Origin: Phaeocystidibacter luteus
Lineage (GTDB): Bacteria; Bacteroidota; Bacteroidia; Flavobacteriales; Schleiferiaceae
Assembly (NCBI RefSeq): GCF_008933115.1
Contig: NZ_WBVO01000001.1
Coordinates: 778,671-842,670, forward strand
Direction of reading: 5' to 3'
DNA: 64,000 nt
Positions within the stretch are counted from its first letter, which is position 1; every line of letters begins with the position of its first letter. The notes under the pieces were generated by a model that was not told the DNA's origin, did not search any database, and saw only the letters and a program-made list of their open reading frames with translations. A program made the translations under genes and the position numbers. Below, piece by piece: positions 42,504 to 51,267 of the stretch.

Positions 42504-44795
42504 ATGGCGAAACAGAAAAAGCAGCGAAGCAGAAAAATGCGAATATTCATCTGGCTACTCAAGGCCGGAGGTATCGGGTTTTCAGCATTAATCATCCTAT
42601 TTCTCCTCGTTTGGGCAGGTGCATTCGGACACCTCGCCAACAAGGAAGAAATTGCTTCAATCAGAAATTATTTGGCATCCGAAGTATACAGTTCCGACAA
42701 TCAACTTGTGGGAAAATACTTCGTGCAAAACCGCACAGGAGCAGATTACGAGGAGATTCCTGAATACCTCATCAACGCACTCATTGCAACGGAAGACGCG
42801 CGTTTCTATGAGCATGACGGAGTTGATGGAAGGTCTTTAGCCCGAGTGGTTTTCAAGACGATTTTGATGGGAGACGCTTCTTCCGGAGGCGGTTCTACCA
42901 TTACGCAGCAATTGGTGAAGAACACCTATGGCAGAGAGAATTTCAGTTTCCTTTCCATGCCAGTTGCCAAAATGAAAGAGTGGATTCTCGCCCAAAGATT
43001 CGAAGAGGTTTTCTCCAAAGAGCAGATTCTAGAGCTCTATCTCAACACCGTGAGTTTTGGTGAAGGGGTATATGGAATCGAAACGGCTTGTCAACGCTAC
43101 TTCAATGAAAAGCCACAAAACCTCAACGTTGAGGAATGCGCAGTGTTAGTCGGCCTACTCAAGGGGAATACATTGTACAACCCTAGAAGAAATCCAGAGC
43201 TTGCTGAGGAGCGCAGAAATACTGTCCTCGCTCAGATGGCCAAGTATGAATACATCACAGAAAGGCAGAAGGATTCACTCATCCAGATTCCACTGGAGAT
43301 AAACTATTACAACCTCGAGAACGATAACCCTGCGCCTTATTTCATCGATCACATTGAAGATGAAATCACATCGATTCTGGAAGGTATCGAGAAGCCAGAC
43401 GGTTCGAAATACGATTTGCGAACGGATGGTCTGGTGATTGAAACTACCCTAGATAGCCGCCTACAACGCTATGCGGTTGATGCTGTGGAAACACACATGA
43501 AACGCCTTCAATCTGAATTCAATTCGCATTGGAGTAACTCAGCACCTTGGGGAAACAACAACAGCATCATCAAAAATGAGATTCTGAAGACGGGCACCTA
43601 CCGCAGACTCAATGGTCTAGGTATCTCAAACGATTCCATCCTGAAGGTACTGGCCGTGCCGCACACCATGTCGGTTGTAGACCTAAATGCTGAGGGTGGA
43701 AAGAAAACGGTTGAAATGAGCGCAATCGACAGCATTGCCTACTATCAAGCCATGCTGCATTGTGGTTTTGTGGCCATAGAGCCCTCAACCGGAAATGTAA
43801 AAGCCTGGGTGGGAGGAATCGATTTCCAGATACTCCCATACGATCACGTCACCACGCGCAGACAAGTTGCTTCTACCTTCAAGCCATTTGTGTATGGCGC
43901 TGCATTGGAGCAGGGAATTGACGATTGTGACTATTTCCGAAACGTGGCGAAAACATACACCAATTACGATAACTACACGCCTACGAATGCAGGTGGAGAC
44001 GACTCCCTCTACTACAACCTGAGCGGCGCTTTAAAGCGATCATTAAACGTAGTTTCCGTACAAGTTTTGCTCGAGGCAGGCATGGACAATGTTCAAGATT
44101 ATGCGCGACGAGCCGGAGTTCAAAGCCCAATCAGAAAAGTGCCAAGCATGGCCCTGGGAACGAATGAAGCGACCTTACTAGAGATGGTAACCGCTTACTC
44201 CACATTTGCAAATCGCGGTAAGGCCATTCGCCCACATTACATTACTCGCATCAAAAATGCTTTTGGTGAAGTAATCTACACGGCTCCTACCCCGACTTCT
44301 AAAGAAGTCATGAAGCGTACTGATGTAGAAACGCTCATAGCCATGATGCAAGGGGTTGTAGATGCGGGAACGGCAGCTTCGGCACGGTCTGCATACGGAC
44401 TACAGTCGCAGTACGCAGGCAAGACCGGAACAGCACAGAACTACTCTGATGGATGGTTCATTGGATTTTCGCCAAAACTTGTAGCGGGAGCATGGGTTGG
44501 AGCAAGCAATCCTAGCGTGCATTTTAGGAGTGGCGCTTACGGCTCAGGCGCACACATGGCCTTACCTATCTGGGCCAAATTCTTCCGTAGCATAGAGAGA
44601 ACAAGCCTTAGAAATTCATATACCGGCTCGTTCAACCTGGCATCTGACAGTACCTTGACGATTGATTGTCCCGAGGTGCGTGAACCAGACTTGCTTGAAA
44701 GAATTGACAACTGGTTTGACAATGGTGAAGAGGAGGTAGACACCACGGGAACAGAAGAACGCTCTTTTTGGGATAAAGTCTTCGGAAGAAGGTAA
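42504..44795 (+). CDS. mrcA: Penicillin-binding protein 1A-type bifunctional transglycosylase/transpeptidase
   Basis: A 763-residue class A PBP, which polymerises and cross-links peptidoglycan. Membrane anchor at about 18-40. The GT51 transglycosylase domain has EDARFYEHDGVD (97-108, catalytic Glu97), GGSTITQQLVKN (129-140) and the KxxE-type motif MKEWILAQRFEE. The transpeptidase has S457 in STFK, SLN (513-515) and KTGTA (640-644). The C-terminal tail carries a Glu/Asp-rich stretch (DNGEEEVDTTGTEE) and ends SFWDKVFGRR. It starts 47 nt after the permease gene; co-transcription is possible but not proven. Confidence 0.94.
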   Translation: MAKQKKQRSRKMRIFIWLLKAGGIGFSALIILFLLVWAGAFGHLANKEEIASIRNYLASEVYSSDNQLVGKYFVQNRTGADYEEIPEYLINALIATEDARFYEHDGVDGRSLARVVFKTILMGDASSGGGSTITQQLVKNTYGRENFSFLSMPVAKMKEWILAQRFEEVFSKEQILELYLNTVSFGEGVYGIETACQRYFNEKPQNLNVEECAVLVGLLKGNTLYNPRRNPELAEERRNTVLAQMAKYEYITERQKDSLIQIPLEINYYNLENDNPAPYFIDHIEDEITSILEGIEKPDGSKYDLRTDGLVIETTLDSRLQRYAVDAVETHMKRLQSEFNSHWSNSAPWGNNNSIIKNEILKTGTYRRLNGLGISNDSILKVLAVPHTMSVVDLNAEGGKKTVEMSAIDSIAYYQAMLHCGFVAIEPSTGNVKAWVGGIDFQILPYDHVTTRRQVASTFKPFVYGAALEQGIDDCDYFRNVAKTYTNYDNYTPTNAGGDDSLYYNLSGALKRSLNVVSVQVLLEAGMDNVQDYARRAGVQSPIRKVPSMALGTNEATLLEMVTAYSTFANRGKAIRPHYITRIKNAFGEVIYTAPTPTSKEVMKRTDVETLIAMMQGVVDAGTAASARSAYGLQSQYAGKTGTAQNYSDGWFIGFSPKLVAGAWVGASNPSVHFRSGAYGSGAHMALPIWAKFFRSIERTSLRNSYTGSFNLASDSTLTIDCPEVREPDLLERIDNWFDNGEEEVDTTGTEERSFWDKVFGRR

Positions 44796-44850
44796 CCCAA
44801 CTTACATGTTCTTTATAACGTGTATATTACAACCTTAACACTGCTAACTC

Positions 44851-46143
44851 ATGTTCACCTCTCTCGTTCAAAGACTGGGCACGGTTTTACTCATTGTGTT
44901 TAGCTCGACACTTGCTCTATCGCAGACGCGCGAGCTAACCCCTGTTGCACCGAAGCTTATTGGAAGCTTCTTGCACTACCCTTCTATCAATACCGACTTC
45001 CCTGCTTATGGATTTGTTCCGAGCTTTTTCAGTTGGGATGTTCGATTTACCACTAGCGCGCGCAATGATGGCAGCGTGAATGAAACCAACGTAAATGGTG
45101 TGGTAAAGAAGTATAGCGTAAATGGCAATTTGCTCAATCAGCTACCCACCAGCAGTATACAGGGTAACCTACCTCCCGGACCTGGATTGGCACATCTCGG
45201 TACTACATCTCCCTTCTTCCTCGGCCAAAACGGTATCTATGATTTCGAAATCTCGGTTCTTTCAGATTCTGTAGGACTGGGACGATGGGCCGCAAAAAAG
45301 GATACCATTCGCATGGTTGTTTCAGACTCCACATACGCAACCGATTTTGGTGGATTCAATAATGAAGTCGGCTCAGGCCTAATTGGGGTGGACGGTTTCG
45401 GCGTGGCATCCTTCTTCCATTTAGATCATTCATTAGATGTTGGTAGTGTCGAAGTTGGGCTTGGTCCTAACACCGCCTCCGGTGGTGTGCTAGCGGTGAG
45501 CATCTACGATACGGTTGGCGGGTTTAGCTTTATTAACGGGTTTAGTAATCCTCCTGTAACAACCGTTCAACATGTTATCTCGCCAACAGACGTCCAGCGT
45601 GGCTTTGCCAAATTTAGCATGCTCTCAAACGGCACGGCTCCTGTGATGGATTCGTCTGTATCTCGTGGCTATTACGTGTATGTAAGGGCCGAAACAAATT
45701 CCGGAGCCACTCCGATCCAGTTTATCAATGACACTACAGTCTATCAACCCTCGATGGCCTCACTTTTTTATTCTACAGCCAGTGGCGCAAACAGATGGTA
45801 TTTTGGATTTGCTGGCACTGCTATGGTAAACGCCTTTCAAATCAGAATTAATGTAAGCGCACATATTCCAGATTCGGCAACGTCAATTTCTGAACAGACT
45901 TTCGCTGACCTAAAAATTGCGCCCAACCCGGCATCAGATTTCGTCACTGTTCCATTGGACGATGCTTCTCAGAAACACACGATAAGAATCGTGAACAAAT
46001 TCGGACAGTTGGTCTATCAGCATGAATTTGACACAACTGAACAAGTTCGGATTTCTGTTGAAGACCTGCCATCAGGAGTGTACATCATCAGCACTGAATC
46101 TGAAGGCGGGAAATTTACCCGAGCAAAACTTATCATCGAATAG
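44851..46143 (+). CDS. T9SS-secreted protein of unknown function
   Basis: A 430-residue exported protein with signal peptide MFTSLVQRLGTVLLIVFSSTLALS. The middle is beta-rich with no recognised family; phrases such as FFHLDHSLDVGSVEVGLG and SVSRGYYVYVRAETNSGATP suggest a jelly-roll or immunoglobulin fold. The last about 75 residues form a T9SS type A signal: KIAPNPASDFVTVPL, then HTIRIVNKFGQLVYQH, and SGVYIISTESEGGKFTRAKLIIE. It lies behind PBP1A (55-nt gap) and before a strong bidirectional terminator. Role unknown. Confidence 0.85.
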   Translation: MFTSLVQRLGTVLLIVFSSTLALSQTRELTPVAPKLIGSFLHYPSINTDFPAYGFVPSFFSWDVRFTTSARNDGSVNETNVNGVVKKYSVNGNLLNQLPTSSIQGNLPPGPGLAHLGTTSPFFLGQNGIYDFEISVLSDSVGLGRWAAKKDTIRMVVSDSTYATDFGGFNNEVGSGLIGVDGFGVASFFHLDHSLDVGSVEVGLGPNTASGGVLAVSIYDTVGGFSFINGFSNPPVTTVQHVISPTDVQRGFAKFSMLSNGTAPVMDSSVSRGYYVYVRAETNSGATPIQFINDTTVYQPSMASLFYSTASGANRWYFGFAGTAMVNAFQIRINVSAHIPDSATSISEQTFADLKIAPNPASDFVTVPLDDASQKHTIRIVNKFGQLVYQHEFDTTEQVRISVEDLPSGVYIISTESEGGKFTRAKLIIE

Positions 46144-46155
46144 ATGTTTCCAAAA

Positions 46156-46180
46156 AACCCCGGCGATAATCGTCGGGGTT
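46156..46180. terminator. Bidirectional intrinsic terminator
   Basis: AACCCCGGCGA, loop TAA, TCGTCGGGGTT: an 11-bp stem (one G-U), with A tract on the left and T-rich text on the right, between the converging T9SS gene and mazG. Confidence 0.88.
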
Positions 46181-46185
46181 GTGTT

Positions 46186-46971
46186 TTACTTCGTCTCCTG
46201 CTTGGCTTTGTCCCAGTAGACATCCAACTGTTGAAGATCCATGTCGTCCATGGACTTTCCATCTTCCCGGATGGCGGCTTCCATGAATTTAAAACGAGAA
46301 ATGAACTTCTTATTGGTTCGCTCTAGCGCCATTTCCGGATCTAAATCCAGGAAGCGAGAGTAATTGATCATAGAGAAGAGCACATCACCAAACTCGGCCT
46401 CCATTTCTTCCCTGTCATTTGCGTCCACCGCCTCTTTAAATTCGCCGAGTTCTTCGTGAACTTTATCCCAAACTTGGTCTTTATTGTCCCAATCGAAACC
46501 AACACCTCTGGCCTTATCTTGAATGCGCGTGGCCTTCACTAAGGCTGGAAGCGAGCGTGGCACTCCTTCTAAAACACTCTTCTTCCCTCCGCCTTCCTTG
46601 AGTTTGATCTTTTCCCAATTGGCTTTCACTTCCTCTTCATCTTGAACTTCAACATCCCCATAAATGTGAGGATGGCGATGTACGAGCTTATCACAGATGC
46701 CGTGGAGAACATCGGCTACATCAAAGGCGCCTTTCTCCGAGCCAATTTTAGAATAGAATACCATGTGTAGCATGAGGTCGCCAATCTCTTTTTTGACCTC
46801 CTCGAGATCATTGTCAAGAATGGCGTCACCGAGCTCATAGGTCTCTTCGATTGTAAGGTGGCGAAGGCTCTCCATGGTCTGCTTGCGATCCCATGGGCAC
46901 TGTTCGCGCAGCTCATCCATGATGGTGAGCAATCGACCGAAAGCCTCTAATTTTTCTTCTCGTGTATGCAT
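46186..46971 (-). CDS. mazG: Nucleoside triphosphate pyrophosphohydrolase MazG
   Basis: Hydrolyses (d)NTPs to monophosphate and pyrophosphate, as a house-cleaning enzyme or stress regulator. The 261 residues hold two MazG domains: the first with PWDRKQTMESLRHLTIEETYELGDAI (metal ligands in EETYE and the following ExxD), the second around 170-235 (EELGEFKEAVDANDREEMEAEFGDVLFS) with the same pattern. The start at 46971 is only about 5 nt behind the U tract of a terminator, so it depends either on read-through or on a promoter formed by the TTTG of that tract. Its neighbours DUF5606 and def are the usual ones in Bacteroidota. Confidence 0.95.
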   Translation of the reverse strand: MHTREEKLEAFGRLLTIMDELREQCPWDRKQTMESLRHLTIEETYELGDAILDNDLEEVKKEIGDLMLHMVFYSKIGSEKGAFDVADVLHGICDKLVHRHPHIYGDVEVQDEEEVKANWEKIKLKEGGGKKSVLEGVPRSLPALVKATRIQDKARGVGFDWDNKDQVWDKVHEELGEFKEAVDANDREEMEAEFGDVLFSMINYSRFLDLDPEMALERTNKKFISRFKFMEAAIREDGKSMDDMDLQQLDVYWDKAKQETK

Positions 46972-46976
46972 AGTGA

Positions 46977-47003
46977 CAAAAAAGGCGAGGATAACCTCGC
47001 CTT
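46977..47003 (-). terminator. Intrinsic terminator between DUF5606 gene and mazG
   Basis: On the minus strand AAGGCGAGG, loop TTAT, CCTCGCCTT followed by seven T. It ends 5-6 nt before the mazG ATG. Confidence 0.85.
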
Positions 47004-47007
47004 CGTT

Positions 47008-47430
47008 TTATTTAGTCTCTTCTTCCTTGCTCTCCTCTTCAGGAGCCTCCATGGTCAAGTGACCTGTTTCGTGGAGCATATTGTACCAAGAAACCACTTT
47101 CTTGATGTCGCTCGGGTATACTCTGTCTGTGTCGTAGTCGGGAAGAATCTCAGCGAAATAATCTTCCAATTCACGACTTGAAGACTTCGGAGAAATTGAT
47201 TTCTCTTCGCCGTGCTTGTCCATCATCGCTTGAAAAATCTCTGCCAAGGGCTTTTCTTCATCCCAAGTGAAAATGGCGATGTCTTGAAGTGCGCTCACTT
47301 GAGCTTGCGCTCCAATGCTCAACCTCTTGTTCGTCGTAAGATGCTCGACGATCACTCCTCCTCTGCTTTGCGCAACCAAGTTGTACAATCCTGGTTTACC
47401 TCCAATGGCTAGTATGCCTTCTAAATTCAT
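47008..47430 (-). CDS. DUF5606-family protein
   Basis: A 140-residue cytosolic protein. The N-terminal half has the family's conserved start, MNLEGILAIGGKPGLYNLVA, then EHLTTNKRLSIGAQAQVSALQDIAIF; the second half has a variable, acidic tail (EEESKEEETK). DUF5606 is found beside def and mazG in Bacteroidota; the function is unknown. It is the last gene of the def / lipoprotein / DUF5606 transcript, 11 nt behind the lipoprotein gene and 5 nt before a terminator. Confidence 0.85.
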   Translation of the reverse strand: MNLEGILAIGGKPGLYNLVAQSRGGVIVEHLTTNKRLSIGAQAQVSALQDIAIFTWDEEKPLAEIFQAMMDKHGEEKSISPKSSSRELEDYFAEILPDYDTDRVYPSDIKKVVSWYNMLHETGHLTMEAPEEESKEEETK

Positions 47431-47441
47431 CTGCTGTTCTG

Positions 47442-47972
47442 TTATTTTGCTTTATTCAGCCAATCGCTCACTTCAGACTCCAAATCTACCGTATCTGAAG
47501 TCAATACAAGCATTTCTTTCGCTTGATCTACCCACGGGTGTTCTGGATAAGTCTCTATGAAATGATTGAAGCTTTTGGCTGCTCTTGTCTTATCTCCCAT
47601 TTGGTCAAACGACACGCCTGTCATAAATACAGCCATAGGAGCCAATTCATGATCTGGATGCTTCTCATGCACATCGGCGTAATGCGCTACAGCGAACAAC
47701 TCCTTACCTGGAATATTTCTCGAAATTTCTCCTGCCCTGTAAGCGAAGAACACGTTCATTGAATCTTCTGGAAATGCAGCTTGGAAATCGGTGTAGGCAT
47801 GAAGCATTTGATCCGCCAATTGCTCATCCAAGTCACCGTCTGCCGCCTTCAATACTGATTCGAGCGAATCAATTCTAGCCGACATTTCAGCGTGGTGGTC
47901 AACTCGCTTTGGCTCGGAGTCACACGCGATAAGCGCAAGGGCTCCGATGATTGCTATGAAAGTCATTTTCAT
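47442..47972 (-). CDS. TPR-like lipoprotein
   Basis: A 176-residue protein with a lipoprotein signal, MKMTFIAIIGALALIACDSE: the lipobox LIAC puts the lipidated Cys at about 17. The mature part is helical with two or three TPR-like units (SMNVFFAYRAGEISRNIPGK, HELAPMAVFMTGVSFDQMG, DKTRAAKSFNHFIETYPEHP), as in YfiO/tol-pal-type lipoproteins. The start overlaps the def stop by 4 nt, so it is coupled to def. It is probably periplasmic and anchored in a membrane; the partner is unknown. Confidence 0.8.
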   Translation of the reverse strand: MKMTFIAIIGALALIACDSEPKRVDHHAEMSARIDSLESVLKAADGDLDEQLADQMLHAYTDFQAAFPEDSMNVFFAYRAGEISRNIPGKELFAVAHYADVHEKHPDHELAPMAVFMTGVSFDQMGDKTRAAKSFNHFIETYPEHPWVDQAKEMLVLTSDTVDLESEVSDWLNKAK

Positions 47973-48538
47973 TTCTTCGGGAATTTCATTCGGTAATCCA
48001 CCTTGATTTTACCCTTTGTAATGTTTTGCAACTTCCCTTTCAACATTCTTCTGCGAAGTGGAGATAGATGTTCAACAAAAAGGACACCTTCAATGTGGTC
48101 GTACTCATGTTGAACGACGCGCGCCGCCAAACCGTTGAGTTCCTCTTCATGCTCTTCCCAATTTTCATCGTAATACTTGATGCGAAGTGACTCGTGACGA
48201 TAAACGTCTTCATGAATCTCTGGAATGCTCAAGCAACCTTCAGAAAAGGCCCATTCATCCCCGTCCTCTTCTATAATTTCAGGGTTTACGAATACTTTCT
48301 TGAAATCCTTCAATGCTTCGTAATCCTCGTCGCCTTCTTCGGCAAATGGACTAGCATCTACCACAAACATTCGAAGCGATTTACCCACTTGAGGTGCGGC
48401 AAGACCTACGCCATGTGCGGCGTACATCGTTTCGAACATGTCCTCAACTAACTTTGGCAAATTCGGGTCGCCTTTCTCAAGGTTTTCCCCGCGCTTCTTC
48501 AACACTGGATCACCGTATGCAACGATGGGTAAAATCAT
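47969..48538 (-). CDS. def: Peptide deformylase
   Basis: Removes the N-formyl group from nascent proteins. From ATG 48538 it has 189 residues. The three motifs are GVGLAAPQVG (43-52), EGCLS (100-104, metal ligand C102) and QHEYDH (143-148, metal ligands H144 and H148 with the catalytic E145). A TTG seven codons upstream (48559) is in frame, but the TACCTTTG promoter box covers it. The gene leads the transcript def / lipoprotein / DUF5606. It is divergent from ruvX across a hairpin array, whereas these genes usually stand in one direction in related genomes. Confidence 0.95.
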   Translation of the reverse strand: MILPIVAYGDPVLKKRGENLEKGDPNLPKLVEDMFETMYAAHGVGLAAPQVGKSLRMFVVDASPFAEEGDEDYEALKDFKKVFVNPEIIEEDGDEWAFSEGCLSIPEIHEDVYRHESLRIKYYDENWEEHEEELNGLAARVVQHEYDHIEGVLFVEHLSPLRRRMLKGKLQNITKGKIKVDYRMKFPKK

Positions 48539-48556
48539 AATCTGATGAAATTTGGG

Positions 48557-48564
48557 CAAAGGTA
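48557..48564 (-). promoter_or_regulatory. -7 promoter box of def
   Basis: The minus strand reads TACCTTTG, an exact match, 18 nt before ATG 48538; it decides against the TTG at 48559. Confidence 0.65.
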
Positions 48565-48703
48565 GGGAATCTGTGTGTTCGAAAAATAGGAACCCCCGCC
48601 TACCTTCGAGTGAAGTGATTCCTCTAACGGGTGGTAATGAAAATGGGAGCTAAAAACCACTAGCTAAAACCAGGAAATCGGACGCTTGTTGAGCTCTTCT
48701 TTT

Positions 48704-49103
48704 CGATAAACGAGGCCTTGTACTCCGTCGATGGACGGGGCGCCCCTTTGCCGACCGCAGGGAGGCATCCTTATCCGCCGGTAGGCGGATTCCTTTCGAC
48801 CGCCGCAGGCGTCGATCCTTGCGGCCAAAGTACGCATTGCGCATGCCGAAGGCAGGTGCCTTATCCTCCGCCGAAGGGCGGAGCGATCCTTTGCCGACCG
48901 CAGGGAGGCATCCTTTCCGCCGGTAGGCGGATTCCTTTCGACCGCCGCAGGCGTCGACCCTTTTGCCTCCGCACCAGCGGAGCGCAATCCTTATCCGCCG
49001 CCAGGCGGATTCTTTTGCCGACCGCAGGGAGGCATCCTTTCCGCCACCGGCGGATTCCTTTGCCGACCGCAGGGAGGCAACCTTTCCGCCGCCAGGCGGA
49101 TTC
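48704..49103. repeat. Hairpin array C (between divergent def and ruvX)
   Basis: About 400 bp of hairpins. It begins with a damaged unit (ATAAACGAGGCC), then repeats the set GCCGACCGCAGGGAGGC, TCCGCCGGTAGGCGGA, CGACCGCCGCAGGCGTCG twice, with GCATGCCGAAGGCAGGTGCC and CTCCGCCGAAGGGCGGAG between the two rounds, then GCCTCCGCACCAGCGGAGC, and ends in three more TCCGCC/GGCGGA units alternating with GCCGACCGCAGGGAGGC. The last hairpin (49085-49100) is 5 nt from the ruvX -7 box. Modules 2 to 4 are missing. The preceding 48565-48703 shows nothing recognisable. Confidence 0.8.
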
Positions 49104-49105
49104 CC

Positions 49106-49113
49106 TATCTTCG
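49106..49113 (+). promoter_or_regulatory. -7 box of ruvX, abutting the hairpin array
   Basis: TATCTTCG ends 4 nt before ATG 49118; the -33 region would lie inside the last hairpin of array C. Confidence 0.5.
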
Positions 49114-49117
49114 CCCC

Positions 49118-49546
49118 ATGCCCAAATTACTCGCCTTTGACATTGGCACCAAAAGGACCGGAATAGCTGAAACCGACCCCATGCAGATTATTGCGGAGGG
49201 TGTGGGATACGTTGAAACGCCAATGCTCCTAAAATGGCTGGATGAATACTTGAATAAGGAGAACATCGAAGCTCTCGTCATTGGTGAACCCAAGCGCATG
49301 CATGGCGAGCATTCCCAAGTGGAAGGCTTCATTCAAGAGATGATTCAAAAAATTCTCAAGAGACATCCAAACCTCAAGATTGAGCGTCAGGATGAACGCT
49401 TCACAAGCTCTCTAGCTCAAAAAGCCATGATAGATGGCGGGATGAAAAAGATGAAGCGTCGAGAAAAGGGAATGGTCGATCAAATTTCAGCGGTGATAAT
49501 CCTGCAGGCGTATATGGACAAGCAAACAGGTCCTTCGTTCCTTTGA
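49118..49546 (+). CDS. ruvX: Putative Holliday junction resolvase RuvX (YqgF family)
   Basis: A 142-residue RNase H-fold nuclease of the YqgF/RuvX family, in other bacteria linked to Holliday-junction resolution and 16S rRNA 5'-end processing. It starts LLAFDIGTKRTGIAETD (4-20) with the first catalytic Asp (D8), has ALVIGEPKRMHG (about 52-63), the middle ERQDERFTSSLA (about 89-100) with the conserved Glu/Arg, and a C-terminal MVDQISAVIILQ holding the last acidic residue. The -7 box is within 4 nt of the start, so the mRNA may be leaderless. It is followed by dapD, which has its own -7 box. Confidence 0.9.
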   Translation: MPKLLAFDIGTKRTGIAETDPMQIIAEGVGYVETPMLLKWLDEYLNKENIEALVIGEPKRMHGEHSQVEGFIQEMIQKILKRHPNLKIERQDERFTSSLAQKAMIDGGMKKMKRREKGMVDQISAVIILQAYMDKQTGPSFL

Positions 49547-49553
49547 GGCTGAT

Positions 49554-49561
49554 TATCTTTG
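49554..49561 (+). promoter_or_regulatory. -7 promoter box of dapD
   Basis: TATCTTTG, exact match, 22 nt before ATG 49584. Confidence 0.6.
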
Positions 49562-49583
49562 CGGCAAAATTGAACTAATAGTT

Positions 49584-50402
49584 ATGAGTAACACACTTCA
49601 ATCGGTTATCGAAAGTGCGTGGAATGATCGCTCACTTCTTCAGAATACAGACACTCAAAAGGCCATTCGTGAGGTAGTTTCTATGCTCGACAGTGGTGAA
49701 TTGCGCTGTGCGGAGCCTGGCGAAAATGGCTGGACAGTCAATGAGTGGGTGAAGAAGGCGGTAATCCTCTACTTCCCTATCCAAAAGATGGAAACGATTG
49801 AAGTTGGCCCATTTGAATTCCATGACAAAATCGCTTTGAAATCCGATTACGCCGCAAAAGGTGTACGTGTTGTTCCTCATGCGATAGCCCGCTATGGGTC
49901 TTACGTTTCTTCAGGTGTGATTATGATGCCTAGTTATGTGAATATCGGCGCTTATGTGGACGCTGGAACAATGGTTGACACTTGGGCGACAGTGGGTTCA
50001 TGTGCACAGATTGGTAAAAATGTTCACCTCAGCGGAGGAGTTGGAATTGGTGGTGTGTTAGAACCTGTTCAGGCATCACCTGTCATCATAGAAGACGACT
50101 GCTTCATCGGGTCGCGATGCATCGTTGTTGAAGGTGTTCATGTAGAGAAAGAAGCTGTACTAGGGGCGAATGTGGTTCTCACGGCCTCCACCCGAATTAT
50201 CGATGTAACGGGCGATGAACCCGTTGAAATTCGAGGTAGAGTGCCTGCGAGATCAGTCGTGATACCTGGAACAACAACCAAGAAGTTCCCAGCCGGCGAA
50301 TATCAAGTACCTTGTGCGTTAATTATCGGCAAGAGAAAACCAAGTACAGATCTCAAAACATCGCTAAATGATGCCTTGAGAGAATACAATGTTGCCGTAT
50401 AA
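49584..50402 (+). CDS. dapD: 2,3,4,5-tetrahydropyridine-2,6-dicarboxylate N-succinyltransferase
   Basis: Adds succinyl-CoA to tetrahydrodipicolinate in the lysine / meso-diaminopimelate pathway, which also supplies peptidoglycan. The 272 residues have the usual helical N-terminal domain (1-95) and a left-handed beta-helix of hexapeptide repeats (about 105-220): PSYVNIGAYVDAGTMVDTWA, GSCAQIGKNVHLSGGVGIGGV, and the family's VEPVQASPVIIEDDCFIGSRC-like core. The C-terminal strand region ends LKTSLNDALREYNVAV. It is followed 18 nt later by a glycosyltransferase. Confidence 0.95.
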   Translation: MSNTLQSVIESAWNDRSLLQNTDTQKAIREVVSMLDSGELRCAEPGENGWTVNEWVKKAVILYFPIQKMETIEVGPFEFHDKIALKSDYAAKGVRVVPHAIARYGSYVSSGVIMMPSYVNIGAYVDAGTMVDTWATVGSCAQIGKNVHLSGGVGIGGVLEPVQASPVIIEDDCFIGSRCIVVEGVHVEKEAVLGANVVLTASTRIIDVTGDEPVEIRGRVPARSVVIPGTTTKKFPAGEYQVPCALIIGKRKPSTDLKTSLNDALREYNVAV

Positions 50403-50420
50403 ATCGACTAAACTTCGAGT

Positions 50421-51215
50421 ATGTTGAAGCTTACAGCCATCATTCCTACAGGAAACGAAGAGCAGAACATTGATGCAGCAATTGAATCCGTGAAATTTGC
50501 GGATGAAATTCTCATCGTAGATAGCTTCTCAACCGACCGCACGCTCGAAAGAGCGAAGCAACACGATGTGCGCGTCATTCAACGCGAGTATGGCAACTCG
50601 GCTAGTCAAAAAAACTGGGCGATACCACAGGCGACGCACGAATGGATTCTCCTTCTCGATGCCGATGAACGAATCACACCAGAGCTCGCGGAAGAAGTTC
50701 AGCAAATCCTCAAGGAAGGTCCAAAACACGACGGATACTGGATGTACCGTGAGAACTACTTCCTTGGGCACCTCATAAAGCACAGTTGGAAAGGCGACAA
50801 AGTGATTCGTCTCTTTCATCGCGACCGCAGCAAGTACCAAGAAAAGCACGTTCATGCCGAGGTGATTACCGAAGGTAGTGTTGGTTGGTGCGAGCATAAA
50901 ATCATTCACAACACCTACGTTTCCTACGACGCATTTGTCCGTAAGCTGAACCGCTACGCCGATTGGCAGGCGAGAGATTACATCAACCGCACTGGAAAGA
51001 TCACCGCTTGGCATTTATGGGTAAAACCGGCGTTCCGGTTCTGGAAACATTACATCGCCAAGGGTGGCTTCCTCGATGGCGTCCCTGGATTCATCATTGC
51101 CAGTCTTCAAGCCTACGGGGTAAAAGCACGCTACTACAAAATTTGGCTCATGCGCCAGGAAGAGAAAAACGTGCACGAGAAGGTGGATGAGAAGTTTGGC
51201 ATTCGGAGGGAGTGA
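50421..51215 (+). CDS. Family 2 glycosyltransferase (WaaE/KdtX-like)
   Basis: A 264-residue GT-A enzyme. The N-terminal sugar-nucleotide domain shows LTAIIPTGNEEQNIDAAIES (3-22), the first Asp pair IVDSFSTDRT (about 32-41), and the metal-binding LLLDADERI (about 77-85). Family marks of LPS beta-1,4-glucosyltransferase-like proteins are GYWMYRENYFLGHLIKH, WKGDKVIRLFHRDRSKY and HNTYVSYDAFVRKLNRYADWQARD. It is probably attached to the inner face of the membrane and involved in LPS core or surface glycan synthesis. A few nt behind its stop a decayed repeat tract and hairpin array D begin. Confidence 0.88.
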   Translation: MLKLTAIIPTGNEEQNIDAAIESVKFADEILIVDSFSTDRTLERAKQHDVRVIQREYGNSASQKNWAIPQATHEWILLLDADERITPELAEEVQQILKEGPKHDGYWMYRENYFLGHLIKHSWKGDKVIRLFHRDRSKYQEKHVHAEVITEGSVGWCEHKIIHNTYVSYDAFVRKLNRYADWQARDYINRTGKITAWHLWVKPAFRFWKHYIAKGGFLDGVPGFIIASLQAYGVKARYYKIWLMRQEEKNVHEKVDEKFGIRRE

Positions 51216-51267
51216 TAGGTCGATAATAGGAGGCGACAGGCTTCGGGCAATAGGCATGAGGCTAGGC

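Noticed and set aside
48704..49103. Integron cassette array with attC sites
   Set aside because: The hairpins are only 15-20 bp, follow each other without cassettes, and no integrase gene is present.
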